Positions 22,655 to 30,767 of a stretch of DNA of 64,000 nt are shown here, in pieces. The stretch is taken from NCBI GenBank assembly GCA_026315105.1, contig CM048745.1, positions 280,503,247 to 280,567,246 on the forward strand, given 5' to 3'. The notes under the pieces were generated by a model. That model was given only the letters and a program-made list of their open reading frames with translations, ran no database searches and had not been told where the DNA came from. Made by a program: the position numbers and the translations under genes. Each line of letters starts with the position of its first letter. The stretch's first letter is position 1. The DNA is from Locusta migratoria (lineage: Eukaryota > Arthropoda > Insecta > Orthoptera > Acrididae).

Positions 22655-23035
22655 ACTTTGACAAAACGGTTAAAATACTTAAAACACCTTCTCCATTGCG
22701 TCATTGTGACAGAGCGCCTTCTTACAACTAATTAGCGGTGTCAGGCTTGCAACACAATGGAAAAGGTGTTTTAAGTATTTTACCCGTTCTATGTGTGACG
22801 TACCATTTGCCAAAGTTAAATGTTTTATGATTGACGTACCATTTTAATGTCACTCGCCTTCACGAAACGAAAACATAGGACAGAAGTGACCAGATGAAGA
22901 TACCCTAAGTGTATCGAAACCGGTCGTCAGAAAAGTAAATTAATATTTGTGATCTAGGCATTTTAATACTTCAAAGCAAGCTGGCGGTGTCGGGTTTCAG
23001 TCACAGAAGCAGGACTATCAGTCCAGTCCGAAATA
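22655..23035 (+). repeat. Penelope-type dispersed repeat, copy A
   Basis: The unit runs AACGGTTAAAATACTTAAAACAC..., a hammerhead-like motif, then GTAAATTAATATTTG and TGTCGGGTTTCAGTCACAGAAGC. The same order recurs in the same orientation at 28855-29080 (copy B). Copy A carries an extra inverted piece of its own start (22752-22795), making a hairpin. I interpret both as Penelope-type terminal repeats because of the motif. Confidence 0.6.
22887..22929 (+). ncRNA. Hammerhead-like motif, degenerate
   Basis: Stem I TGAC/GTCA, core CAGATGA (one change from CUGANGA), stem II GATAC/GTATC, then GAA, the palindrome ACCGGT and the cleavage-site-like C. A changed U4 would be expected to abolish cleavage. 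Confidence 0.5.
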
Positions 23036-23069
23036 ATCTCGCTATATTGAATGTGAACGGTCCTAGCAA

Positions 23070-23088
23070 GGGGGGGGGGGGGGGGGGG
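23070..23088. repeat. Poly(G) tract, 19 bp
   Basis: Uninterrupted G run, probably length-variable; it also limits confidence in the local assembly. Confidence 0.9.
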
Positions 23089-23518
23089 CGTAGTTCGTGT
23101 TTTATCACGAACTAACTTCGCGGTCGTGGAATTGCTCTGCTCTTCCTTAAGCCTGACACGCTCTCTATATAGATGGTGGACCAAAGAATACAGTGAATAA
23201 CTTTATTATTCGCACGCCAAGATATTTTTAGTTTGCTACGTTACAACTGTATTCTGAACAAACAAAAATATAATATAACGAAATATTATATGGAGGTGCA
23301 TATCTTGTAAATAACCGTATCAACGTTGTTTGCATAACATAAAACAGTTGTTAAAGAATGCGATTAAAATAAACTACTCTTCGATGGTCGCGATACTTTA
23401 ATATCCGGACAGATGGCAGTGTCGCACTTGTCACCGTTCACGCCGCGGTGAGTAGGCCTGCTTCTGGTCAGAAGGCAGGTGTGTGTTTACAAGCGCGGCC
23501 GACTGTCCAGACGGTACG

Positions 23519-23851
23519 ATGCCACGCAAAGATAATACCAACTTTGAGATACGACAAATTGTGATTTTTCACAATGCGAAAGGAAAGTCATATCGACAAA
23601 TTGCTGTCATGCTCAACATGAGTAAGAGTACTGTGACAGATATTGTCAGGCGTTTCAAAAACGAGCACCGTATAGACTCCATACCACAAATGGGCCAGCC
23701 ACAGAAGTTGGATGCTCGTGACAAGACGAAGCTAATACGAAAAATAAAGAAGGATCCTATACTCAGTGCACCGAGATTAGCACGTGAGCTTCTAAACAAG
23801 ACTGGCAAGAAGGCACGTCATTAAACGATTCGCAGAGCATTGAAAGAAAGT
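23519..23851 (+). pseudogene. Tc1-like transposase, exon-like piece 1 (DNA-binding domain)
   Basis: From ATG at 23519 the frame encodes two helix-turn-helix-like segments: KGKSYRQIAVMLNMSKSTVT (about residues 21-40) and the ILSAPRLARELL region (about 80-91), as in Tc1 DNA-binding domains. An in-frame TAA at 23822 interrupts the RH-TIRRALKES linker, after which the LINE at 23852 begins. Confidence 0.85.
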
Positions 23852-23917
23852 CTACATCTACATACATACTCCGCAATTCACAGTAAGGTGCGTGGCGGAG
23901 GGCACACTGTACCACTA

Positions 23918-25169
23918 CTAGGCATTTCCTTTCCTATTCCACACCCAAATTGAACGAGGAAAAAAAGAATGCCTATATGCCTCCGTACGAGCCCTAATTT
24001 CTCTTATCTTGTCTTTGTGATCTTTACACGAAATGAAAGTAGGCGGCAGGAAGATCGTACTAAACTCAGCTTCAAATTCCGGCCCTCTAAATTTACTTAA
24101 CAGAAATTCACGAAAAGAACGTTGTCTTTCTTCCAGCAATCCCCAATTGAGTTGCCGGAGCATTTCCGTGACATTCGCGCATTGCTCGAACCTACCGGTA
24201 ACAAATCTAGCTGCTCGCCACTGAACCGCCTCTATGTCTTCCTTTAAACTGATCTGTTGCGGGTCCCAAACACTTGAGCAATACTCAAGACGTTTTATAC
24301 GCGGTCTCCTTTACAGGTGAAGTACATCTTCCCAAAATACTCCCAATAAACCGAAGTCGGCTGTCCGCTTTACTCACAACTGTCCTCACATGTTCGTTCC
24401 ATTTCATATCGCTCTGCAATGTTACGCCTAGATATTTGAACGACGCGACAGCATCAAGAAGCTCACTACTAATGCTGTATTCGAACATTATAGGATTGCT
24501 TTTTCAACTCATGCGCATCGCCTTACACTTTTCTACATTGAGAGCTAGCTGCCATTCATCGCACCAACTAGAAATTTTGTCTAAGTCATCCTGTATGCTA
24601 TTACAGTCAGTTACAGACGACACCCTCCCATACACCACAGCATCATCAGCAAACAGCCGCAAATTACAACTTACTCTGTCCATCAGATCATTTATATAGA
24701 TAGAAAATAATAGCGGTCCTATCACACTCCCCTGGGGCACGCCTGACGATACACTCGTCTCTGATGAACACTCGCCGTCGAGAACAATGTACGGCGTTCT
24801 ATTACTTAGGAAGTCTTCCAGCCAGTCACAAATCTGTGAACCTATTCCATAAGCTCGTATCTTCGATAGCAGTCTGCAGTGTGGCACCGCGTCGAACGCC
24901 TTTTTGAAGTCGAGAAAAACACAATCCGCCTTTTGCCCTTCATCCGTGACTCGTAAGATGTCACGTGAGGAAAGGGCAAGCTGAGTTTCACATGAACGAT
25001 GTTTGCTAAACCCGTGCTGATTCATGGCAAGAAGCTTTTCCGTTTCAAGGAAATTTACTATATTCGAACTGATAATATGCTCTAAAATTCTACATGAAAC
25101 TGATGTCAACGATATTGGCCTGTAATTGTGTGGGTCAGTTCTCTTTCCTTTCTTATAAACGGGAGTCAC
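23918..25169 (-). pseudogene. LINE reverse transcriptase and C-terminal domain
   Basis: The long ORF 25169-24504 carries reverse-transcriptase motifs in order: NYRPISLTSVSCRILE, HGFSKHRSCETQL, FLDFKKAFDAVPH (motif A, Asp), SSGVPQGSVIGPLLF (motif B), LFADDAVVY (motif C, FADD) and LNVEKCKAM. It copies the element RNA into DNA at the nicked target. The frame shifts near 24500 into 24488-24285 (ELLDAVASFKYLGVTLQSD), and the C-terminal domain continues at 24163-23918. All catalytic Asp residues are present, but the frame is broken. Confidence 0.9.
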
Positions 25170-25520
25170 CTGCGCTTTCTTCCAATCACTAGGAACTTTG
25201 CGCTAAATTAAAGATTCGCGATAAATGCAAGCTAAGTAGGGGGCCAATGCCGCAGAATACTCTTTGTAAAACCGAACGGTATTCCATTCGGACCAGCAGA
25301 CCTTTTCGTATTTAGCTCTCTCAGCTGCTTCTCTACACCGGAAATACGTATTGCTATGTCCCCCATTTCGGAATTAGTACCTTGAGCAAATGATGGTACA
25401 TTTGTGCGGTCCTCCTGCGTGAAAGATTTCTTAAAGGTTAAATTTAGAACTTCAACTTTCCGTTTGCTTTCTTCTATTACTGCCCGGAATGATCAACGAG
25501 TGACTGAACAGTGGGCCTAT

Positions 25521-26436
25521 CTATTTTACATAGGACCAGAATTTTTTCGGGTTCTGGGAAAGATCTTTCGCTAAGGTATGGCTGTGATAATTATTGTATG
25601 CTTCGCGTATCGATCTTTTTATAGACGCACGAATCTCAACTAACTTTTGCCTGTCATCATTTGCTTGTTCTTTTTTGAATCGAGAGTGTAACAGCCTTTG
25701 CTTTCTCAGCAGCTTTCTAACATTATTATTATACCACGGTGAATCTTTTCCATCCTTAATCGTCTTTACTGGCACATATTTCTCTAACCCTCTATTAACA
25801 ATGCACTTAAATTTAGTCCACAATTCCTCTACATCCATAGTCCCGGAATTAAACGATGCCCACTCATTTTCTAAGTGCGATCGTAACATTTGCTTATCGG
25901 CTTTTCCCAACAAAAACACGCTCCTAACCTTCTTGATTGGTTTATGAACTTTGGTCACCATCGACGCTATGACGATATCATGATCACTAATTCTTGTCTC
26001 TACACAGACATCGTTAATAAGGTCAGGCCTGTTTGTGGCTATAAGGTCTAGAATATTACCATTGCGCGTGGGTTGCCGGTTTAACTGCTCAAGACAGTTT
26101 TCGGAGCATGTGTCCAAAAGTAGCTCGCAAGACTGCTTGTCTGTACCGCCTGAAATGTAACTAGCGAGGTCCCAATCTATACTCTTAAGGTTGAAGTCAC
26201 CTCCGACTAATATTACATGGCCCGGATACCTATGCACTACCTGGTGTAGACTTTCTTTGAATGATTCTAAAACTGCTATAGCAGCACTGGGGAATCGGTA
26301 AAAACACCCAACTATTTACTTCTTTTAGACCTGTTATGCGTGCCCAGATAACTTCACAGTTACTTTCAACTTCGATCTCAATAGAAACAATATCTTTGTC
26401 CACGGCGATGAACACTCCTCCTCCTGTATCCGGATA
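25521..26436 (-). pseudogene. LINE endonuclease domain, N-terminally truncated
   Basis: The ORF 26237-25521 begins in the endonuclease/exonuclease/phosphatase fold with VGGDFN and continues with NGNILDLIATNRPDLI and SDHDIV, the last motif containing the catalytic Asp-His pair. Upstream, 26439-26230 has GGGVFIAVDKDI and CEVIWARI in another frame, so a frameshift lies near 26235. The conserved N-terminal part (first Asn and Glu) is missing because the copy is truncated at 26436. The enzyme would nick target DNA to prime reverse transcription. Confidence 0.85.
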
Positions 26437-26572
26437 CAATGGAAGAGTTGCTAGGAAGAAACCGTATGTGAATCAACAGAATCGACATAAAAGATTGGAC
26501 TCTGCTAGGGAGTTTATTACGAAGGATGCAATTTGGTGGAATGACGTCATTTTTTCCGACGAAAGTAAATTT
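26437..26572 (+). pseudogene. Tc1-like transposase, piece 2 (first catalytic Asp)
   Basis: Continues the split transposase: GRVARKKPYVNQQN, RHKRLDSAREF, then NDVIFSDESKF with the first catalytic Asp of the DDE core. It joins piece 1 across the LINE and piece 3 across a SINE-B. Confidence 0.85.
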
Positions 26573-26773
26573 GCCGCGGTGGAGTAGCCGAGCGGTCTAA
26601 AGCGTCTCGCTGCGGAGCGCGCGGTTGCTCGCCGTGGAGATTCGAGTCCTCCCTGGGGCATGGGTGTGTGTGTTGTCCTTAGGTTAGTTTACCTATGTTT
26701 AAGTAGTTTGTAAGCTACGGTCTGATGACCACGCAGTTTGGTGCGATAGATCTACAAACATTTGAACATTTGG
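26573..26773 (+). mobile_element. SINE-B, complete, with TSD
   Basis: Head GCCGCGGTGGAGTAGCCGAG with A-box, B-box-like GATTCGAGTCCTCC, GGGGCATGGGTGTGTG, tail CTGATGACCACGCAGTTTGG, and end CAAACATTTGAACATT. 10-bp duplication AAGTAAATTT at 26563-26572 and 26774-26783. It lies within the transposase core. Confidence 0.93.
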
Positions 26774-27087
26774 AAGTAAATTTAACGTTTGTGGGTCGGA
26801 TGGACGAAGCATGGTTTGGCGGAAGAAGAATGAGGAATTAACAGTCACAAATATTAAACGAACTGTAAAGCATGGAGGTGGCAGCGTCTTTTTCTGGGGC
26901 TGTATATCGACATTTGGACGGGCGAATTGGTGTTCATCGACAATACTACCGACAAATATGTCTATTTGAACATATTAAAGAACAATTTACGAAAAAGTGC
27001 TGAAGCCATAGGGATATCAAACACCTTCAAATTTTACCAGGACAATGACCCGAAACATAAGGCTCTCATTGTGCAGGAATATTGTTC
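26774..27087 (+). pseudogene. Tc1-like transposase, piece 3 (second catalytic Asp)
   Basis: Includes the VKHGGGSVFFWGC segment and, after a frameshift near 26925, FYQDNDPKHKALIVQEY with the second catalytic Asp. Stops occur in both frames. The reverse SINE-B at 27088 follows. Confidence 0.82.
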
Positions 27088-27287
27088 AAAATGTTCAGAT
27101 GTTTGTAAATCTATCGGACCAAACTGCGTGGTCATCAGTCCGCAGCTTATAAACTACATAAACCTAGGTAAACTAACCTAAGGACAACACACACACCCAT
27201 GCCCCAGGGAGGACTCGAACCTCCACAGCAAGCAACCGCGCGCTCCGCAGCGAGACGCATTAGACCGCTCGGCTACTCCACCGCGGC
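27088..27287 (-). mobile_element. SINE-B, reverse
   Basis: Complete reverse copy. It is flanked by diverged duplications of the transposase sequence: CAGGAATATTGTTC at 27074-27087 and CAGGATGTTGTAC at 27288-27300. Confidence 0.9.
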
Positions 27288-27543
27288 CAGGATGTTGTAC
27301 AACAGCCCAAAGTCCTACAACCACCACCTCAGTCACCAGATCTCAACCCGATTGAGAATGTGTGGGGAGAAATGACGCTACGTATTAGAAGTACACCAAT
27401 ATCTTCCAAAGAAAGTCTGAAGCGTCGACTAAAAGACGAATGCGACGGTCTACGTGCGGACTATTTAAAAAATATCGTTAGCAATATGCCGCAGCGTTTG
27501 AAAGAGGTGATAAAACAGAATGGCTACCCAACAAGATATTGAC
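27288..27543 (+). pseudogene. Tc1-like transposase, piece 4 (catalytic Glu, C-terminus)
   Basis: LYNSPKVLQ, SPDLNPIENVWGEM with the catalytic Glu, and the end KEVIKQNGYPTRY then TGA. Reading across the SINE, the second Asp and the Glu are 34 residues apart, i.e. DD34E. This C-terminal piece is open and uninterrupted. Confidence 0.88.
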
Positions 27544-27889
27544 ACATTTATTTTCCATAAAATTTTATCTTGAAATACTTAGTTCTGCAAAGTGTCTGAA
27601 TATTAAAGTAACGTGAATATAGGACCGAGTTGTATTTAAATTGCATTATTAAGGAAGTTATGTAAGTTACCTTAATAAAATTTATATTATTACTTACAAG
27701 ACACATCATGTAATGTAATAATTGGTTATATGTTTTGTGTGTTTTGTTATAAATAAAGTTATGATATTCCAAGATTGAAATTTCACAGTGTCCCAATATT
27801 AAAGGTATTCATTGTAGACTTGCGCATGATAATTCGCGATCGGGAGCGCTTACTTTAGTTCGCGACTGTGCCGTTCTTTCAGTTCGTCC

Positions 27890-27965
27890 GCTCCCAGTGG
27901 CGGCTGAGCGGCGTGGTCGGCTCATGCAGGTGGAGGGAGAAGTTCCCCCACCTAGCTGCTTCATG
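27890..27965. mobile_element. hAT-like terminal fragment
   Basis: CAGTGGCGGCTGAGCGG resembles the inverted right end of the hAT-like element at 59600-63832 (CAGTGGCGGCTAATGC). No partner end found. Confidence 0.35.
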
Positions 27966-28134
27966 TGCTTGCTGCTTGAGCCGCTAACGATATCACGAAA
28001 ACCGAAACAAACAGTTTGTGGATAATTTCTCGCGTTTTAGTTTAGAGTTATCTCTATATCTTGGCATTATGGAATTTATTAGTGAGATATTACAGAGTGC
28101 AGAAGACATCAAAACAGAAATTTCGTAGCACTGA

Positions 28135-28280
28135 ACTATGTAATCTAGCAGGCAGACGCTCACCTCGAAATGACTCATCAGCAGAAGGCAAACACGTGAT
28201 TTTTAATTCTGCTACGCGCCCTGTAGCTATTGCCCGTCGGTCTTCGGAAAAGAATCCAACGAACTATGAAGCGAGATACG
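28135..28280. repeat. Diverged direct duplication, copy 1
   Basis: A block with GCAGAAGGCAAACACG, CCGTCGGTCTTCGGAAAAG and GAACTATGAAGCGAGA recurs, diverged, at about 28645-28760 (GCAGAAGGGAATCACG, CCGTCAGCCTTCGGAAAAG, GAACTAAGAGGCGAGA). Confidence 0.5.
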
Positions 28281-28291
28281 TTTGGCATAAT

Positions 28292-28379
28292 CGTCCGCTG
28301 CTCCTAGTTTGTCCCCTGATCCTAGTTCGTCCGCTGCTCCTAGTTCGCCCGCTCCTTCTAGTTCGTCCGCTCTTTTTGG
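28292..28379 (+). repeat. Minisatellite, 18-bp unit, about 4-5 copies
   Basis: Tandem CGTCCGCTGCTCCTAGTT units with a few substitutions. In the plus frame it would encode a six-residue repeat such as LVRPLL within ORF 28061-28498, but I see no other reason to call this a gene. Confidence 0.8.
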
Positions 28380-28854
28380 CTTTTGCTACCGCTACTAAAA
28401 GAGCTTTTTTTATGACAATTTTTTATATAATGAATCAGTGTTCCCAAATCGTGTGTCATTACCCGTATTTTTTGAGCAATTTGACATTAAATATTTAGGC
28501 AAATAATCCAGTTAATTACACGAATTGGTGATACAATGGTATTCAACTACTTTGCATACAGAGTACTCGTAGTACTTTATTTTTAAAATGGCTTTCTTGT
28601 GGCAGTGAACTATAAAACTACAGCTGAGCTGCATCTCAGCTCGAAATGAAGGTAACTGGCAGAAGGGAATCACGCGATTCTGCGCGCTCTCGCGTCCTCT
28701 CGCTGTTCCCCCGTCAGCCTTCGGAAAAGGAGCGGTCGAACTAAGAGGCGAGAGATTTGCGAACTAGTTCGCGTCGTTCGCCTGTGGAAGCGCTCTTCCG
28801 AACTAGTTCGTTCGCGAACTACAGAAGACTAGAACACTGGGTACGCCACACATA

Positions 28855-29080
28855 AAACGGTTAAAATACTTAAAACACATTCTCCATTGTGTCATGTTGA
28901 CAGAGAGCCTTCTTACAACTAACCAGCTTGCAGCAAAAGTGACCGGATGATGATACCCTAAGTGTATCGAAACCGGTCGTCAGAAAAGTAAATTAATATT
29001 TGCGATCTTGGCATTTTAATAGTTCAAAGCAAGATGGCGGTGTCGGGTTTCAGTCACAGAAGCAGAACTGCCAATCCAGT
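28855..29080 (+). repeat. Penelope-type dispersed repeat, copy B
   Basis: Direct-orientation partner of copy A (22655-23035), lacking the internal inverted piece. It ends around CCAATCCAGT. Confidence 0.6.
28940..28982 (+). ncRNA. Hammerhead-like motif, degenerate
   Basis: Stem I TGAC/GTCA, core CGGATGA, stem II GATAC/GTATC, GAA, palindrome ACCGGT, then C. Only U4 departs from the CUGANGA core. Confidence 0.5.
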
Positions 29081-29099
29081 GCAGTAGTATACGTCTGAA

Positions 29100-29456
29100 C
29101 ATCAAACTGAAGTTTTGGTGAGATGCACGCAATGACAGGGTGACAGTGAGGGTCAGTGTTGTTGCTGTGTTTGGTGTGGGTGGTCGTGCTGTGTGCAGTG
29201 TGTGTGGTGTGGGGTCGAAGGCAGTGGGGCCCGCCTGTCTGCTAGCCGCGGCCTCGGCTCGGCTTGGCTTAGCCGCGCCGGTCAGCCGCATCCTGTTCCC
29301 GGCCAGTATCCGGGTTCACGTCCGTCACGGCACGCACGCGCTGCCCCATACGTGCCCACACACACACACACACACACACTGACAACAAGGGGGGACGCGA
29401 GAACCACACAGGAAGAAACAACAGGCGCTACTCATCACTACGCCAACCGTTTATTT
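29100..29456 (+). other. GT- and GC-rich low-complexity stretch, no gene
   Basis: TGTGTGG-rich sequence (29140-29215), a GC-rich block (29220-29345), then a (CA)n microsatellite at 29357-29379. ORFs 29140-29382 and 29193-29609 are compositional. Confidence 0.6.
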
Positions 29457-29465
29457 GACAGTCTT

Positions 29466-29510
29466 GCTAAACCCTTTACCGGCCAGTGGGAACTATACTT
29501 CCCACCAAGC
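29466..29510 (+). mobile_element. piggyBac-like terminal fragment
   Basis: CCCTTTACCGGCCAGTGGGA plus an ACTATACTTCCCAC half-palindrome closely resembles the left end of the piggyBac at 35388 (CCCTTTAGTGACCAGTGGGA). The preceding TTAA has decayed to TAAA. No internal sequence recognised. Confidence 0.4.
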
Positions 29511-29732
29511 ACCTACCACGCCGTAGCGGAGAAGCGAAGCAACTGTGCCCGAATTGTAGCAGCCGATCGCCGCCATTTGCAGGGAACAATCCTAGTACTT
29601 GGCTTGTGATTTCAAGTGTATCAGACGCAACAAGAGCAAAATCAATCACAAAATAAACGCATGTTTGTTTAACAAAAAATACAGATTATTTCTGTCTGTT
29701 TAAAAAGTATTCTTAAATAAATGAAGTTTCCT

Positions 29733-29935
29733 CAAAAATGTTCAAATGTCTGTAAATCTTTCGGACCAAACTGCGTGGTCATCAGTCCGTAGCTTACAAA
29801 CTACTTAAACCTAGGTAAACTCACCTACGGACAAACACACACACCCATACCCCAGGGAGGACTCCAACCTCCACGGCGAGCAACCGCGCGCTTCGCAGCG
29901 AGGTACTTTAGACCGCTCGGCTATTCCACCGCGGC
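29733..29935 (-). mobile_element. SINE-B, reverse, perfect TSD
   Basis: Complete reverse SINE-B. 10-bp duplication GAAGTTTCCT at 29723-29732 and 29936-29945. Confidence 0.93.
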
Positions 29936-29945
29936 GAAGTTTCCT

Positions 29946-30655
29946 AATTTTCGAACTAACGTCTGCATATAGACACTAAAGTTACGAATGTAAGGCTCTT
30001 TTCTGATAAGGTGGAGCGACTTTTCATCGAGATATTTGAATAAGATGATTCCATTAAACTTGTAAAGTAGCAGAGAGTGCGATTATTTTTTAATTCGCGT
30101 AATTTTCTGTCACGTCCTGTTTACTTTTCGCCGACTATCCTGTACGTTTTGCACGCTTATTTTTGTACATCACATTTTTGTTTACATTCCTTTCCACTGA
30201 CACTCCAAGCATGATAAAGACCACTTTTCACTCCCGCTTTTGGGATTAGTAACATGTGATATAGCTATGTGTGTGGCATCTCTGTACTTCTGTGTGTACA
30301 TCTCTGTATATCTTGAGCTAAGTTCTTTGACCATAACGTGTGCCTAAATGTAAACATTGAGATGCCTGGAGTGTCAGTGATAAAGTGTACTGTGGCAATG
30401 TTTGGAGTGCAAGTTATGAAGTGTACTGTGCAAAACCGTAAACATGAGAATGCAAATTAGCATCATATTACTACAATGTTCTCAACCAAGATCCATGAGA
30501 ACTGTACAAATACGAACTGGATACTTATATGTGAGTACACTTAGAGCCTTAGCACAAATCACTCCACCACATACCATATTTGTTTTTTATATATCTGTAT
30601 ATCTATAGGATACCTTTGTATTGATAAGCACAAAGTAATTAACGTTTTCTTTAAA
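29946..30655. other. No gene seen
   Basis: AT-rich. Contains short duplicated phrases (AGTGTACTGTG near 30385 and 30419). It may be the body of a Penelope-type repeat ending near 30767. Confidence 0.4.
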
Positions 30656-30671
30656 CAGTTGTCTGAATGTA

Positions 30672-30711
30672 AACACCTGAGGATGGGCAAAAGCCCGAAA
30701 CCGGCAGTGTT
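30672..30711 (+). ncRNA. Hammerhead-ribozyme-like motif, well preserved
   Basis: Stem I AACAC/GTGTT (5 perfect pairs), core CTGAGGA (fits CUGANGA), one extra T, stem II GGGC/GCCC with loop AAAA, then GAA and ACCGGC, then A as cleavage-site base. Minimal-stem-III hammerheads of this kind are associated with Penelope-like elements. It is the best preserved of the set here; activity not tested. Confidence 0.6.
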
Positions 30712-30767
30712 CTAATAAACTGCCAAAAAATTGTGACTGGTAGCGGATTTTATACCTCTTATACGCT

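Larger units (their letters stand above)
23852..26436 (-). mobile_element. CR1/Jockey-group LINE, 5'-truncated, 2.6 kb
   Basis: Minus-strand non-LTR retrotransposon inserted in a Tc1 transposase gene. Order from 5': part of an apurinic-type endonuclease, reverse transcriptase, C-terminal domain, 3' UTR with GTGGCGGAGGGCACAC... and a (ATGTAGATGTAGA) tail. It is related to LINE-J but is a distinct family. It is the longest LINE in the window and fairly well preserved. I see no clear target duplication. Confidence 0.9.
23396..27608 (+). mobile_element. Tc1-like element split by one LINE and two SINEs
   Basis: Left end CTTTAATATCCGGAC after TA (23394-23395); inverted right end CTTTAATATTCAGAC before TA (27609-27610). 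A second similar right-end motif (AATATTAAAGG) lies at 27795-27804, 196 bp further out, which suggests an IR/DR-type terminus, though I see only one left motif. With the inserts removed (23852-26436, 26573-26773, 27088-27287) the element is about 1.2 kb. Confidence 0.82.

Noticed and set aside
28061..28498. 145-codon ORF with LVRPLL repeats as a protein gene
   Set aside because: The repeat residues come from an 18-bp minisatellite; no start context, domain or homologous feature supports coding.
22655..29080. A single LTR retrotransposon bounded by copies A and B
   Set aside because: No gag/pol domains, primer-binding site or TG...CA ends lie between them; the content is a Tc1 nest, and hammerhead-like motifs point to Penelope-type repeats.
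29193..29609. 138-codon ORF
   Set aside because: It runs through GT/CA low-complexity DNA and a piggyBac-like end, so it is compositional.
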